This document shows positions 37,988 to 47,770 of a stretch of 64,000 bases of DNA, piece by piece (the first letter of the stretch is position 1; each line of letters opens with the position of its first letter). The stretch is from Sphingomonas sp. IBVSS2. GTDB taxonomy: Bacteria > Pseudomonadota > Alphaproteobacteria > Sphingomonadales > Sphingomonadaceae. The notes beneath the pieces were generated by a model. It was given only the letters and a program-made list of their open reading frames with translations, did not search any database and had not been told where the DNA came from. The stretch lies in assembly GCF_002127225.1 (NCBI RefSeq), contig NZ_NFUR01000003.1, forward strand, positions 124,001 to 188,000, given 5' to 3'. Made by a program: the position numbers and the translations under genes.

Positions 37988-38710
37988 ATGATCCATCTCA
38001 CCCGCAACGGCCATGTCGCCACCATCGCGCTCGCCAGGCCCGAGGCGAAGAACGCGCTCCCCACCGCCGCCTGGCAGGCGCTGGCGGCCGCGGCGCGCGA
38101 CGTGGGCGATGCCCGCGCCGTGATCCTCAGGTCCGACGTGCCGGGCATCTTCTCCGCCGGCGCCGATGTCCGCGAGTTCGAGCAGCTCCAGGCCGATCCG
38201 GCGCTGCGCACCCGTTTCCGTGAAGCCATGCGCGAGGGGATCGAGGCGATCGCCGCGCTGCCCATGCCGGTGATCGCCGCGGTCGACGGCGGCTGCTTCG
38301 GTGCGGCGGTGGCCCTGATCCTCGCCGCCGATATCCGCATCGCCGGCGCCCAGGCCGAATTCGCGATCACGCCCGCCAGGCTGGGGATCGGCTATCCGCG
38401 CGCGGACGTCGCCCGGCTGGAGGCGCAGGTGGGGCGGGGCATGGCAGCGCTGCTGCTCTTCACCGGCGACAAGCTGCGGCCCGACGAGGTCCACAAGATC
38501 GGCCTGGTCGAGCTCAAGACCCGCAAGGCGATCGACACCGCCACCGCCATGGCGGATGCGATCGCCGGCAACGCCCCCCAGGCGGTCAGGCTGCTCAAGC
38601 GCACCCTGGGCGGCGAGCAGACCGACCGGGACTTCGAGGACGCGTTCGGCGGCCCCGAATTCGCCGAGGGCCTTGCCGCCTTCCGCGCGCGCCGGAGCCC
38701 CAGCTGGTGA
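37988..38710 (+). CDS. Enoyl-CoA hydratase/isomerase family protein
   Basis: 240 residues, slightly short for a crotonase. Motifs: RPEAKNALPTAAWQAL, the first oxyanion-hole strand FSAGADVREF, and the second AAVDGGCFGAAVAL. The C-terminal helices end DAFGGPEFAEGLAAFRARR. It hydrates or isomerises an enoyl-CoA; the substrate is not fixed by sequence. The stop overlaps the start of the amidohydrolase gene (GTGA), so the two form a pair. Confidence 0.9.
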   Translation: MIHLTRNGHVATIALARPEAKNALPTAAWQALAAAARDVGDARAVILRSDVPGIFSAGADVREFEQLQADPALRTRFREAMREGIEAIAALPMPVIAAVDGGCFGAAVALILAADIRIAGAQAEFAITPARLGIGYPRADVARLEAQVGRGMAALLLFTGDKLRPDEVHKIGLVELKTRKAIDTATAMADAIAGNAPQAVRLLKRTLGGEQTDRDFEDAFGGPEFAEGLAAFRARRSPSW

Positions 38711-39408
38711 GCGCCGCCGAGATCCTGGAGGGCGATGCCCGGGACGTCCTCCTGCTGTGCGACCACGCCTCCAATGCCGTGCCGGCGGACATCGATCTCG
38801 GCATCGATCCCGCGCTGCTCGACAAGCATATCGCGATCGACATCGGCGCCGCCGCCGTCACGCGCGTGCTGGCGGCGCGGCTCGGCTGCCCGGCGATCCT
38901 GGCCACCGTCTCACGGCTGGTGATCGATCTGCACCGCGAGCCCGACCATATCGGCCTGATCCCGCACCGGAGCGACGGTCATCTCGTCCCCGGCAACGAG
39001 ACGGTCGACAAGGCCGCGCGCATCGCCCGTTTCCATGCGCCCTATCACCGCGCCCTGCGCGATCGCATCCGTGCCCAGCGGCCCAGGTTGATCCTCTCGA
39101 TCCACAGCTTCACGCCGTGCCTGGAGCATGGTGGCACCGACCGGCCCTGGCAGGTGGGTGTGCTCTACAATCGCGATGTCCGCGCCGCGCATCCGACGGT
39201 GGCCTTCTTCCGGGAACGCGGCTTCGTCACCGGGGACAACGAGCCCTATTCGGGCCGGCTGCTGAACGCGACGCTCAACCGCCATGCCGAGGGGCAGGGC
39301 ATCCCCTCGGTCGCGATCGAGATCCGCAACGACCTGATCCGCGACGGTGCCGGGGCGGAGGAATGGGCGGGCGTGCTGGCGGACCTGGCGGGGCATTTGC
39401 TCGCATAG
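38707..39408 (+). CDS. N-formylglutamate amidohydrolase family protein
   Basis: 233 residues from GTG 38707. Family landmarks are LLLCDHASNAVPAD near the start, DIGAAAVTRVLAARL, LVIDLHREPD, the metal-binding SIHSFTP segment and AIEIRNDLIRD near the end. The family hydrolyses N-formyl-glutamate to glutamate and formate in histidine breakdown, but no hut genes are here and stand-alone members may use other N-acyl substrates. Coupled to the upstream enoyl-CoA hydratase. Confidence 0.88.
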   Translation: MSAAEILEGDARDVLLLCDHASNAVPADIDLGIDPALLDKHIAIDIGAAAVTRVLAARLGCPAILATVSRLVIDLHREPDHIGLIPHRSDGHLVPGNETVDKAARIARFHAPYHRALRDRIRAQRPRLILSIHSFTPCLEHGGTDRPWQVGVLYNRDVRAAHPTVAFFRERGFVTGDNEPYSGRLLNATLNRHAEGQGIPSVAIEIRNDLIRDGAGAEEWAGVLADLAGHLLA

Positions 39409-39483
39409 CCGTCATCCCCGCCTCAAGTCCTCGTCCCGGCCTCGCGCCACCAAGCTGCTTCAAGCCGGCTCCCGGGCTCAAAC

Positions 39484-39565
39484 CGTCATCCCGGCGAAAG
39501 CCGGGATCTCGTGCGGCGCTTTCCCCGCGCCATCGCCTGAGATCCCGACTTCCGTCGGGATGACG
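39484..39565. repeat. Intergenic inverted repeat, GTCATCCCGGCG family
   Basis: 27-base arms (39484-39510 and 39539-39565), 24 of 27 matching; the right arm has compensating changes that keep its own inner hairpin (CCCGACTTCCGTCGGG). A degraded partial arm (GTCATCCCCGCCTCAAG) lies just upstream near 39409. In inverted orientation relative to the copy at 37690. Confidence 0.85.
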
Positions 39566-39635
39566 GGGAAGCTGGGCAATCCGCCTCCCTTCCAGGGATG
39601 GAGCGTAAGGGCGCTTCGCCACCCGCGATAATTTC

Positions 39636-39658
39636 TTTACGCAATAGTCTTGCGCAAA
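39636..39658 (+). promoter_or_regulatory. Dyad TTTACGCAA-n5-TTGCGCAAA upstream of ilvD
   Basis: Eight of nine arm positions pair across a five-base centre, in an AT-rich patch 32 bp before the ilvD start. A third half-site, TTGCGCA, overlaps the ilvD start region at 39681. The arrangement suggests a regulator site at the ilvD promoter; the regulator is not known. Confidence 0.45.
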
Positions 39659-39689
39659 ACTGCCTTCTCGCGACATAGGCTTGCGCATC

Positions 39690-41411
39690 ATGACCAACCG
39701 ATTCGACAAGTCCAAGCTCCCCAGCCGCTATGTTTCCGTCGGCGTGGAGAGTGCCCCGCACCGCAGCTATTATTACGCCATGGGCCTCACCGAGGAGGAG
39801 ATCGCCCGGCCGTTCGTCGGCATCGCCTCGGCGGGCAATGACAGCGCGCCGTGCAACACCACGCTCGATCAGCAGGCGGACTGGTGTCGCCAGGGCGTGA
39901 ACGAGGGCGGCGGCATGCCGCGCCGCTTCAACACCATCACCGTGACCGACGGCATCGCCATGGGGCATCAGGGGATGAAATCCTCGCTGGTCAGCCGCGA
40001 AGTCATCGCCGACTCGGTCGAGCTGTCGGTTCGCGGCCATTGCTACGACGCGCTCGTCACCTTTGCGGGGTGCGACAAGTCGCTTCCCGGCATGATGATG
40101 GCGATGCTCCGCCTCAACGTGCCGTCGATCTTCGTTTATGGCGGTTCGATCCTGCCGGGTCGCTGGCACGACCGCGACCTGACGGTGATCGACGTGTTCG
40201 AAGTCGTCGGCCGCTATGCCGCCGGCAAATGCCCGCTCTCGGAAGTCACCGAGATCGAGAAGGCGGCCTGTCCGGGGCATGGCGCCTGTGGCGGCCAATA
40301 TACCGCCAACACCATGGCCTGCGTTGCCGAGGCGATCGGTTTGTCCTTGCCGAACAGCAATATGGCACCAGCTCCTTACAAGTCGCGCGAGGAGATCGCG
40401 GTTGCGGCGGGCCGCCAGGTGATGGAATTGATCGCCCGCAACCTCCGCCCGCGCGACATCTGCACGCGGGAAGCGTTCGAGAATGCCGCCCGCATCGTCG
40501 CGGCGACCGGTGGTTCCACCAACGGCGCGCTGCACCTGCCGGCGATGGCCAATGAGGCGGGCATCGATTTCGACCTGTTCGACGTCGCCGAGATCTTCAG
40601 GACCACGCCCTATATCGCCGACCTGAAGCCCGGCGGCCGCTATGTCGCCCGCGACATGCACGAGGCGGGCGGCATCTACATGCTGATGAAGACGCTGGCG
40701 GCGGAGGGCTTCCTCCATCTCGACTGCCTGACGGTGACGGGGAAGACGCTGGGCGAGAATATCGACCAGGTCACCTGGAACCCCGACCAGAAGGTCATTT
40801 ACGACGCCAGGACGCCGATCACGCCCACTGGCGGCGTGGTCGGGCTGCGCGGTTCGCTTGCGCCCGAGGGGGCGATCGTGAAGGTCGCTGGGATGAAGCG
40901 GCTCCAGTTCACCGGCACGGCCAAGGTGTTCGAGCGCGAGGAGGACGCCTTTGCCGCGGTCGAGGCCAATGCGATCGAGGAGGGGACGGTGGTCGTCATC
41001 CGCTATGAAGGGCCCAAGGGTGGCCCCGGCATGCGCGAGATGCTGTCGACCACCGCGGCGCTCTATGGCCAGGGGCTGGGCGAGAAGGTGGCGCTGATCA
41101 CCGACGGGCGTTTCTCGGGCGGCACGCGCGGCTTCTGCATCGGCCATGTCGGGCCCGAGGCGGCGGATGGCGGCCCGATCGCGCTGGTCGAGGATGGCGA
41201 CGAGATCAGCATCGATGCCGAGGCCGGCACCGTGGATCTCAACGTGCCCGAGGACGTGCTTGCCGAACGCCGCGCCAGATGGCGGCCGCGCACGAACGAT
41301 TACCAGTCCGGCGCGCTCTGGCGCTTTTCCCGGAATGTCGGCCCGGCCTATAAGGGAGCGGTAACGCACCCGGGAGCCAGCGCCGAAACCCATGTCTTCG
41401 CGGATATCTAG
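39690..41411 (+). CDS. ilvD: Dihydroxy-acid dehydratase
   Basis: 573 residues; dehydrates 2,3-dihydroxy-isovalerate and -methylvalerate in valine and isoleucine synthesis. The iron-sulfur cysteines lie in [24 protein letters not shown] and [17 protein letters not shown]. The C-terminal domain has GGPGMREM and [20 protein letters not shown]. The first residues ([18 protein letters not shown]) are the usual start of this IlvD subgroup. Phosphogluconate dehydratase is a relative but is longer. The following lipoprotein gene starts within its last 20 bases. Confidence 0.94.
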   Translation: MTNRFDKSKLPSRYVSVGVESAPHRSYYYAMGLTEEEIARPFVGIASAGNDSAPCNTTLDQQADWCRQGVNEGGGMPRRFNTITVTDGIAMGHQGMKSSLVSREVIADSVELSVRGHCYDALVTFAGCDKSLPGMMMAMLRLNVPSIFVYGGSILPGRWHDRDLTVIDVFEVVGRYAAGKCPLSEVTEIEKAACPGHGACGGQYTANTMACVAEAIGLSLPNSNMAPAPYKSREEIAVAAGRQVMELIARNLRPRDICTREAFENAARIVAATGGSTNGALHLPAMANEAGIDFDLFDVAEIFRTTPYIADLKPGGRYVARDMHEAGGIYMLMKTLAAEGFLHLDCLTVTGKTLGENIDQVTWNPDQKVIYDARTPITPTGGVVGLRGSLAPEGAIVKVAGMKRLQFTGTAKVFEREEDAFAAVEANAIEEGTVVVIRYEGPKGGPGMREMLSTTAALYGQGLGEKVALITDGRFSGGTRGFCIGHVGPEAADGGPIALVEDGDEISIDAEAGTVDLNVPEDVLAERRARWRPRTNDYQSGALWRFSRNVGPAYKGAVTHPGASAETHVFADI

Positions 41412-41847
41412 ACCAATTCTCTCGCTCTCCTCAGAAGCGAGGGGCGGCGCGCAACGGGCATTTCCGCTGGTTGCTCTCGCCCTCCTCGCCGCCTGCGACA
41501 CCCAGGTCCGCGATAAGGCGGCGGAGGCCCGCAACCAGGTTCTGGCGGAGAAGCGCGAGAAGGCGGAGGGCCGCATCGAATGCGCGCCGCCCGGTGCCCA
41601 GGCCTTTTCCCTCGCCTGCACGATCGATCGGGTCCAGTCGCAGGACGGGCTGTTCCTCACCCTGCGCCATCCCGATGGCGGGTTCCGCCGCCTGCTCGTC
41701 ACGACCGACGGGCGCGGGGTGGTCGCCGCCGATGGTGCCGAGCAGGCCGTGGTGACGCCGCTTGCCCCGGATCTGATCGAAGTCGCGATCGGCGGCGCGC
41801 GCTATCGCTTGCCCGCGACGGTGCGCGGAGCGAGGGCAGGGCAATGA
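41392..41847 (+). CDS. Putative lipoprotein
   Basis: 151 residues. An unusually long basic N-terminus precedes [14 protein letters not shown], a lipobox with the acylated Cys near residue 35. A charged helix follows ([20 protein letters not shown]), then a small beta domain containing [10 protein letters not shown] and [13 protein letters not shown], which could hold a disulfide. I do not recognise the family. It starts inside ilvD and its stop overlaps the nnr start (ATGA), so it is part of an ilvD-lipoprotein-nnr-methyltransferase operon. Confidence 0.75.
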   Translation: MSSRISRPILSLSSEARGGAQRAFPLVALALLAACDTQVRDKAAEARNQVLAEKREKAEGRIECAPPGAQAFSLACTIDRVQSQDGLFLTLRHPDGGFRRLLVTTDGRGVVAADGAEQAVVTPLAPDLIEVAIGGARYRLPATVRGARAGQ

Positions 41848-43238
41848 TCCCGCCCGGCGCACCGATCGTCACCGCCGCCCGGATGCGCGCCGCCGAGGAG
41901 GCGCTGTTCCGGCGCGAACCCCAGCTGGACGTGATGGAGCGGGCCGGCGCCGCCGTGGCGCGCACGGTGGCGCGCTTCGCCCGGGGCAGCCCGATTCTCG
42001 TCCTGGCCGGGCCCGGCAACAATGGCGGCGACGCCTATGCCGCCGCGCGCCTGCTGAAGGCAGCCGGCCATGACGTCGCGGTCGCTGCCTGTGGCGAGCC
42101 CGGCACGCCCGCCGCGCGGGCGATGCTGGAGCGCTGGGGCGGGGACGTGGGCGCGCTCTACCAGGCCCGGCCGCGCCCGGTGCTGGTCGATGGACTGTTC
42201 GGCACCGGCCTCACCCGCCCGCTCGAGCGTGGCATCGCGCCGGTCCTGGCCGAGTTGGTCGCCGCTGCCCGTTTCTCGCTTGCGATCGACTTGCCCTCGG
42301 GCCTGGCCACCGACAGCGGCGCCGATCTCGGTGCGCCGCGCGGGATCGGCGCGACGCTGGCGCTGGGGGCGCTCAAGCCTGCGCACCTGCTCGATGCCGG
42401 GCTGGAGCGCTGCGGCCAGGTCCTGCTCGCCGATATCGGCATCCCGGTGGAGAGCGACTGGCGCACTGTTGCCCGGCCGAAGCTCGCGGCGCCGGGGCCG
42501 CACGCCCATAAATACAGCCGCGGCCTGGTCGTGGTGGTCGAGGGCGACATGCCCGGCGCCGCCCGGCTCGCCGCCCATGCCGCCATGGCAGGCGGCGCCG
42601 GCTACACGATTCTCGCCTGCCGCGACGAGAGCGGGGGCGGTCCCGATGCTCTGGTGCGCCACAGGATCGCGAATGGCGACGACCTGGCCGATTTCCTCAC
42701 CGAGAAACGTATCGGGGGAATCCTGATCGGCCCCGGATTGGGCCGCGATCGCCGCGCCGAAGGGCTGCTGAAGGCGGCGTTGAACGCCGATCTTCCCCTG
42801 ATCCTCGACGGCGACGCGCTGACCTTGCTCGGCAAATCCGCCGCCGCCTGGCTGCAGCGCCGCACTGCCGCGACCTGGCTCACGCCCCATGAAGGCGAGT
42901 TCGGCCGGATGTTCGAAAGCGATGGCGATAAGATTGCACAAACTATTGCAGCATCGTCGGAATCTCGTACGACCATAGTCCACAAGGGTGCCGATACGGT
43001 GATCGCCACGCCCCGCGGGGAGGTTCGCGTGCTCGCCCGGGCTTCGTCCTGGCTCTCCACCGCCGGCACCGGCGACGTGCTTGCCGGCACGCTTGCCGCG
43101 CAGGTTGCTGCGGGCAATAAAAATGCTGCGGAAACAGCGGTTTGGCTCCATGCGCGCGCGGCGGCTCTTGCAGGGCCGGCCTTCATCGCCGATGCGCTGC
43201 CGATGCATCTTCCCCAAGCGATCTCCGAATGTCTCTGA
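41844..43238 (+). CDS. nnr: Bifunctional NAD(P)H-hydrate epimerase/dehydratase
   Basis: 464 residues; repairs damaged NAD(P)H hydrates. The N-terminal epimerase half (1 to about 205) has VLAGPGNNGGDAYAAARLL and SLAIDLPSGLATDSG. The C-terminal ADP-dependent dehydratase half has GGILIGPGLGRDRRA, LILDGDALTLL, WLTPHEGEFGRMF and the phosphate-binding STAGTGDVLAGTLAA near residue 408. Both active regions look intact. Overlaps the lipoprotein gene by four bases and the methyltransferase gene by ten. Confidence 0.95.
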   Translation: MIPPGAPIVTAARMRAAEEALFRREPQLDVMERAGAAVARTVARFARGSPILVLAGPGNNGGDAYAAARLLKAAGHDVAVAACGEPGTPAARAMLERWGGDVGALYQARPRPVLVDGLFGTGLTRPLERGIAPVLAELVAAARFSLAIDLPSGLATDSGADLGAPRGIGATLALGALKPAHLLDAGLERCGQVLLADIGIPVESDWRTVARPKLAAPGPHAHKYSRGLVVVVEGDMPGAARLAAHAAMAGGAGYTILACRDESGGGPDALVRHRIANGDDLADFLTEKRIGGILIGPGLGRDRRAEGLLKAALNADLPLILDGDALTLLGKSAAAWLQRRTAATWLTPHEGEFGRMFESDGDKIAQTIAASSESRTTIVHKGADTVIATPRGEVRVLARASSWLSTAGTGDVLAGTLAAQVAAGNKNAAETAVWLHARAAALAGPAFIADALPMHLPQAISECL

Positions 43239-44419
43239 GCGAAGTCCTCCGCGTCGCAGGGCGCGGCGAGGGCGTCACCGCCGATGGCCGCTACGTGCCC
43301 CTTGCCGCACCCGGCGACCAGATCGGCGCCGACGGCGCGATCCTTCCCGGCCCGCATCATCGCGAGCCGCCCTGCCGCCATTTTCCGGAATGCGGCGGCT
43401 GCCAGCTACAGCATCTCGACGATACGGCGTGGAGCGGCTTCATCGTCGACCGGATCGCCGCCGCGCTCGCCCAGCACAAGCTCGAGACCGAGATCCGTGC
43501 GCCCCGGCTGTCGCCGCCGCGCACCCGCCGCCGCGCGACGCTCCACGCCGAGCGTCGCGGCCGCCAGGTCCATATCGGCTTCACCGCGCAGGGCAGCCAC
43601 GCGCTGATCGACCTGCAGGAATGCCATGTCCTTGCCCCCGAACTGTTCGCGCTGCTCGTGCCGCTCCGGGGCCTGCTCGCCGCGCTGCTGCCGGGTTCGC
43701 GGCGGATCAACGTCCACCTCGCCAGGGCCGACCAGGGCGTGGACGTGCTGCTCGACGGGCTGGAGGCGGAGGGGCTGGCCGCCGCCGAGGCGATCACTGC
43801 CTTCGCCCAGCGCCACCAGCTCGCCCGCTTCGCGATGGACGAGGGACTAGGCCCCACCGCGCGCTGGGAGCCGGATCCCGTCACCATCACGCTCGGCGGC
43901 GTCCCCGTGCTGTTCCCGCCGGCCAATTTCCTCCAGGCGACGGCCGAGGGCGAGGCGGCGCTGGTCTCCGCGGTCCGCGAGATCGCCGGCAATGCCGGCA
44001 CCGTCGCGGATCTGTTCGCCGGGCTCGGGACCTTCACCTTCGCCTTCCCCAAGGCCAAGGTCTATGCGGCCGAAGCGGCGCGTGACTCGATCCTGTCGCT
44101 CAAGGCCGCGGCGGCGCAGGCCCGGCGGCTGGTCTTCGCCGACCATCGCGACCTGTTCCGCCGCCCGGTGACCGGCGCCGATCTCGACAAGTTCGATGCT
44201 CTGGTCCTCGATCCGCCACGCGCCGGCGCGCGCGAGCAGGTGGCCGAGATCGCCAAGGCGCGAGCGCCTGTCATCGCCTATGTTTCCTGTAATCCCAGCA
44301 CGTTTGCACGGGATGCGCAGATATTGTGCGAGGGCGGCTACACCCTCGACTGGATCCAGCCGGTCGGGCAGTTCCGCTGGTCGACCCATGTCGAGCTGGC
44401 GGCGCGGTTCAGCCGCTAG
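43229..44419 (+). CDS. RNA 5-methyluridine methyltransferase (RlmD/TrmA family)
   Basis: 396 residues. A compact TRAM-like N-terminus is followed by four iron-sulfur cysteines: C49, C55 and C58 in PPCRHFPECGGCQLQ, and C132 in LQECHVLAP. The SAM-binding loop is DLFAGLGTFTFAF, the catalytic proline-aspartate motif is LVLDPPRAGAREQV, and the nucleophile Cys lies in AYVSCNPSTFARD. It methylates uridine C5 in rRNA or tRNA; the exact target cannot be fixed, though the cluster favours the RlmD/RlmCD side. Last gene of the ilvD-led operon. Confidence 0.92.
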   Translation: MSLSEVLRVAGRGEGVTADGRYVPLAAPGDQIGADGAILPGPHHREPPCRHFPECGGCQLQHLDDTAWSGFIVDRIAAALAQHKLETEIRAPRLSPPRTRRRATLHAERRGRQVHIGFTAQGSHALIDLQECHVLAPELFALLVPLRGLLAALLPGSRRINVHLARADQGVDVLLDGLEAEGLAAAEAITAFAQRHQLARFAMDEGLGPTARWEPDPVTITLGGVPVLFPPANFLQATAEGEAALVSAVREIAGNAGTVADLFAGLGTFTFAFPKAKVYAAEAARDSILSLKAAAAQARRLVFADHRDLFRRPVTGADLDKFDALVLDPPRAGAREQVAEIAKARAPVIAYVSCNPSTFARDAQILCEGGYTLDWIQPVGQFRWSTHVELAARFSR

Positions 44420-44424
44420 GGCCA

Positions 44425-44476
44425 CCCTCCCGCTTGCGGGAGGGATCTCAGGGCCGCCCTCCCGCTTGCGGGAGGG
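44425..44476. repeat. Tandem 32-bp hairpin repeat between convergent genes
   Basis: Two identical hairpins, CCCTCCCGC-TT-GCGGGAGGG, at 44425-44444 and 44457-44476, are each followed by ATCTCAGGG; the period is 32 bp. On the minus strand the second unit supplies the last codon and TGA stop of truA. Placed between convergent genes, so probably a two-way terminator as well as a repeat. Confidence 0.85.
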
Positions 44477-44479
44477 ATC

Positions 44480-45220
44480 TCAGGGATAATCGGCCCTGAG
44501 GAAGAACAGCCCGTCCGACGGTGCGTTGAGGCCCAGCGCGGCGCGATCCCGGGCTTCCAGCGCCGCGCCCATGTCGTCGGGGGTCCAGCGCCCCTGACCC
44601 ACCAGCACCAGGCACCCCACCATCGAGCGCACCTGGTGATGGAGGAACGAGCGGGCCGAAGCGAACACGCTGATCCGCTCGCCGTCCTGCACCACGTCGA
44701 GCCGGTCGAGCGTGCGCAAGGGGCTGTCGGCCTGGCAATGGGCCGAACGGAAGGTGGTGAAGTCGTGCCGGCCCACCAGCCGGGCCGCGCCCTCGGCCAT
44801 CAGCCCGGCATCGAGCGGCGGGATCACCCGCCAGGCGAGGCCCTTCTCCCAGGTAAGCGGCGCCCGTCTTGTTGAGATTCGATATTCATAATGGCGGGCA
44901 ACACACGAAAAACGCGCGTGCCAATCATCCGAAACCTCGACACAATCGAGGATCGCCACCGGATTGGGCCGCACCCGCGCATTGAGCGCTTCCATCAGCC
45001 GGAAGGCGGCAATCGGCTTGTCGATATCGATGTGCGCCCGCATGCCGAGCGCATGGACGCCTGCATCGGTGCGCCCCGCCGCCTGTACCGAGGCGCGTTC
45101 GCCGGTGACTGCGAAGGCGGCCTCCTCGATCGCCTGCTGCACGCTCGGGCCATGGTCCTGCCGCTGCCAGCCCATGAAGGGCCGCCCGTCGAACTCCACC
45201 GTGAGCGCGAACCGCGTCAA
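44480..45220 (-). CDS. truA: tRNA pseudouridine(38-40) synthase
   Basis: 246 residues from TTG 45220, which overlaps the fmt stop (TTGA). The resulting N-terminus [20 protein letters not shown] is exactly what the family shows, and no ATG or GTG is available. The catalytic Asp is residue 52 in [13 protein letters not shown]. The C-terminal half has [13 protein letters not shown]. It modifies the anticodon arm of tRNAs. Its stop lies inside a tandem hairpin repeat. Co-transcribed with fmt. Confidence 0.95.
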   Translation of the reverse strand: MTRFALTVEFDGRPFMGWQRQDHGPSVQQAIEEAAFAVTGERASVQAAGRTDAGVHALGMRAHIDIDKPIAAFRLMEALNARVRPNPVAILDCVEVSDDWHARFSCVARHYEYRISTRRAPLTWEKGLAWRVIPPLDAGLMAEGAARLVGRHDFTTFRSAHCQADSPLRTLDRLDVVQDGERISVFASARSFLHHQVRSMVGCLVLVGQGRWTPDDMGAALEARDRAALGLNAPSDGLFFLRADYP

Positions 45221-46155
45221 AGCCGGGTACCCGGGGGGATGGGAAAGCCGCGCAGCAGCTCGGTTACCGTCATGACGCCACGTCCCGCGCGTTGCACGGT
45301 ATCGGGCCGGACGGCGCCGTCTCCGCAGCCGATCGCGAGTTGCGCGTCCAGGACGAGGCCCGGGGTGGTGCGATAATGGATATCGCCCGGATTGTCGGAG
45401 CTGCTCTGGATATGGGCGGTCAGTATCTTGATGCGTTCGCCGGCATGCTCGAACCATGCCCCCGGCGCGGGATTGAACGCCCGGACGTGGCGATCGACCT
45501 GCCGGGCGCCGGTGCTCCAGTCGATCCGCGCTTCGGACTTGTCGATCTTGGCCGCATAGGTCACGCCTTCCTCCGCCTGCGGTTGCGGCGGATAGCCTGC
45601 GATGTCGGCCAGCACCTCCACCATCAGCTTCGCTCCCAGCAGCGAAAGCCGGCGGGAGAGCATGCCGCTGGTATCGTAGGGGCCGATGGGAAGCCGCTCT
45701 TCCCGTCGCACCGGACCGGTATCGAGTCCCGCTTCCATCTGCATGATGCCGACGCCGGTCTCGTCGTCGCCGGCCAGGATCGCCCGCTGGATCGGCGCGG
45801 CGCCACGCCATCTCGGCAGCAGCGAGCCATGGACGTTCAGGCAGCCATGCCTGGGCGCATCGAGCAGCGCCTGGGGCAGGATCAGGCCATAGGCGGCGAC
45901 CACCGCCACGTCCGCCTCCAGCGCCGCGAAGGCCGCGATCGCTTCCGGCTCCTTGCGGAAGGAGAGCGGCGTGCGCACTTCGATCCCCAGTTCCTCGGCC
46001 CGGGCATGGACCGGTGAAGGCGTCAGCGCCTTGCCCCGCCGTCCGCCGGCGCGCGGCGGCTGGCTGTAAGCCGCCACGACGTCGTGCCCGGCCTCGACCA
46101 GCGCATCGAGCACCGGCACGGCGAAATCCGGGGTTCCCATGAATATCACTCGCAT
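45217..46155 (-). CDS. fmt: Methionyl-tRNA formyltransferase
   Basis: 312 residues; formylates initiator Met-tRNA. It begins [19 protein letters not shown]. The catalytic trio is Asn107, His109 ([19 protein letters not shown]) and Asp145 (EAGLDTGPV). A C-terminal OB-like tRNA-binding domain follows ([15 protein letters not shown]). Lies before truA in one operon; its functional partner def is close by at 47047 on the other strand, with recR between. Confidence 0.97.
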   Translation of the reverse strand: MRVIFMGTPDFAVPVLDALVEAGHDVVAAYSQPPRAGGRRGKALTPSPVHARAEELGIEVRTPLSFRKEPEAIAAFAALEADVAVVAAYGLILPQALLDAPRHGCLNVHGSLLPRWRGAAPIQRAILAGDDETGVGIMQMEAGLDTGPVRREERLPIGPYDTSGMLSRRLSLLGAKLMVEVLADIAGYPPQPQAEEGVTYAAKIDKSEARIDWSTGARQVDRHVRAFNPAPGAWFEHAGERIKILTAHIQSSSDNPGDIHYRTTPGLVLDAQLAIGCGDGAVRPDTVQRAGRGVMTVTELLRGFPIPPGTRL

Positions 46156-46175
46156 GCCCAGCCCTTAGCCCCAAC

Positions 46176-46202
46176 CGTCATCCCGGCGAAAGCCGGGATC
46201 TC
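46176..46202. repeat. Solitary half of a GTCATCCCGGCG element
   Basis: A single 27-base arm identical to the left arm at 39484, without a partner arm nearby. Sits between the divergent fmt and recR genes. Confidence 0.7.
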
Positions 46203-46268
46203 ATGCGGCCCGGCGGGCAGGCGGCTGGGCGGTTTCCTTTCTGTTCCTGCATGGCTACATCTCCATCC

Positions 46269-46865
46269 ATGGCATCCCCCGAGATCGAAGCGCTCACCCA
46301 GGCCCTGTCGCGACTTCCCGGCCTCGGCCCCCGTTCGGCACGCCGCGCGGTGCTTCACTTGCTCAAGAAGCGCGAGACGGCGCTCGACCCGCTGCTCTCG
46401 GCGCTGGGCGCGGTGAGCCGCAACCTGGCCACCTGCGGGATCTGCGGCAATGTCGACACGTCGGATCCCTGCCAGATCTGCGCCGATCCGCGCCGCGACA
46501 CGCGCGCGCTTTGCGTGGTCGAGGAAGTGGCGGACTTGTGGGCGCTCGATCGCTCGCGGCTCTTCCCCGGCCGCTTCCATGTGCTCGGCGGGCGCCTCTC
46601 GGCGCTGGAAGGCGTGCGGCCCGAGGATCTGCGCATCGACAGGCTGGTCGCGCGCATCGCGGCGGGCGGGATCGACGAAGTGGTGCTCGCGATGAACGCC
46701 ACGCTCGAAGGCCAGACCACCGCCCACTATATCGCGGAGCGGATCGAGACCTATCCGGTGCGCGTCACCCAGCTCGCCCACGGCCTGCCGGTGGGCGGTG
46801 AGCTCGATTATCTCGACGAAGGCACGCTGGCCCAGGCGTTGCGCGCGCGGCGGCCGGTGGCTTAG
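46269..46865 (+). CDS. recR: Recombination mediator protein RecR
   Basis: 198 residues from ATG 46269; ATG 46251 is possible, and neither has a clear ribosome site. It loads RecA at gaps with RecF and RecO. The helix-hairpin-helix is [17 protein letters not shown], the zinc finger is C56/C59/C68/C71 ([20 protein letters not shown]), and the Toprim domain begins [15 protein letters not shown] and has [18 protein letters not shown]. Complete. Confidence 0.95.
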   Translation: MASPEIEALTQALSRLPGLGPRSARRAVLHLLKKRETALDPLLSALGAVSRNLATCGICGNVDTSDPCQICADPRRDTRALCVVEEVADLWALDRSRLFPGRFHVLGGRLSALEGVRPEDLRIDRLVARIAAGGIDEVVLAMNATLEGQTTAHYIAERIETYPVRVTQLAHGLPVGGELDYLDEGTLAQALRARRPVA

Positions 46866-46866
46866 A

Positions 46867-47010
46867 AATTCCTCCCCCAGCTTGTCTGGGGGAGGGGGAC
46901 CGCTCGCGAAGCGAGTGGTGGAGGGGCGAGGCGGACCCACCACGTTCGAGCCCGCCCCTCCACCATGCTGCGCATGGTCCCCCTTTCCGAGACGAGCTCG
47001 GGGAGGAATT
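46867..47010. repeat. 144-bp palindromic element, CCTCCCC(C/G)AGC family
   Basis: The outer arms begin AATTCCTCCCC and end GGGGAGGAATT, each about 35 bases with a few mismatches. An inner inverted pair (GTGGTGGAGGGGCG / CGCCCCTCCACCA) lies within. It fills most of the gap between recR and def. No open frame; likely a MITE- or REP-like element. Confidence 0.8.
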
Positions 47011-47046
47011 ATTGATTCGAGCGCCCCGCTCGCCTAAATTGGACCG

Positions 47047-47574
47047 ATGGCCATTCTACCCATTGTCGAAGTACCCGATCCGCGCCTGCGCCTCATCTCC
47101 GAACCCGTCGCGGAGGTGACCGACGAGTTGCGCGACCTGATCGCGGACATGTTCGACACCATGTACGACGCGCCCGGCATCGGCCTTGCCGCCATCCAGG
47201 TGGGCGTGCCCAAGCGCGTGATCGTGATGGATCTGCAGGAGCGCGAGGACGAGGAAGGCAAGCCGATCCGCGAACCGCGCGTCTTCATCAACCCCGAGAT
47301 CCTCGATCCGGCCGAGGAACAGTCCGTCTATACCGAGGGCTGCCTGTCGATTCCCGAGCAGTTCGCCGATGTCGAACGCCCCGCGCGTTGCCGGGTGAAG
47401 TGGCTGGACGAGAAGGGCGCCGCGCATGACGAGGTGTTCGAGGGGCTGCTGGCCACCTGCATCCAGCACGAGATGGATCACCTCCAGGGCATCGTCTTCA
47501 TCGATCATCTCTCGCGCCTGAAGCGCGACATGATCCTCAAGAAGCTCAACAAGGCCCGCCGCGCGGCCGCCTGA
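47047..47574 (+). CDS. def: Peptide deformylase
   Basis: 175 residues; removes the N-formyl group from new proteins using Fe2+ or Zn2+. All three motifs are present: GIGLAAIQ (44-51), EGCLSIPE with metal ligand Cys99, and QHEMDH with His141, Glu142 and His145. The C-terminal helix is basic ([16 protein letters not shown]). Followed by a good intrinsic terminator. Works with fmt about 1 kb away. Confidence 0.97.
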   Translation: MAILPIVEVPDPRLRLISEPVAEVTDELRDLIADMFDTMYDAPGIGLAAIQVGVPKRVIVMDLQEREDEEGKPIREPRVFINPEILDPAEEQSVYTEGCLSIPEQFADVERPARCRVKWLDEKGAAHDEVFEGLLATCIQHEMDHLQGIVFIDHLSRLKRDMILKKLNKARRAAA

Positions 47575-47600
47575 ACCCGGCGCATTCCCGTGAAATCGCG

Positions 47601-47629
47601 AGCCGCGGGCGGAAACGTCCGCGGCTTTT
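47601..47629 (+). terminator. Intrinsic terminator after def
   Basis: 11-pair stem AGCCGCGGGCG / CGTCCGCGGCT (one G-U) with a GAAA loop, followed by TTTTG. It lies 27 bp after the def stop. Confidence 0.8.
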
Positions 47630-47770
47630 GCGTGGGCGGCGGAAATTCGCGCTGTCCTACACGGATTGTTCGAGTTATGTTCCTTGTCGGGTCGCTTCTT
47701 TGCCGGCGCTCCCGATCGCGCGACCCTTTGCCTTGTGTGCGCGATGTTGGTGACGTTTGGGAGGATTGGG

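Noticed and set aside
44480..46174. Single 564-codon minus frame apparently fusing a formyltransferase-like region to TruA
   Set aside because: The N-terminal part is the wrong frame of fmt; real fmt and truA overlap by four bases (TTGA) as separate genes.
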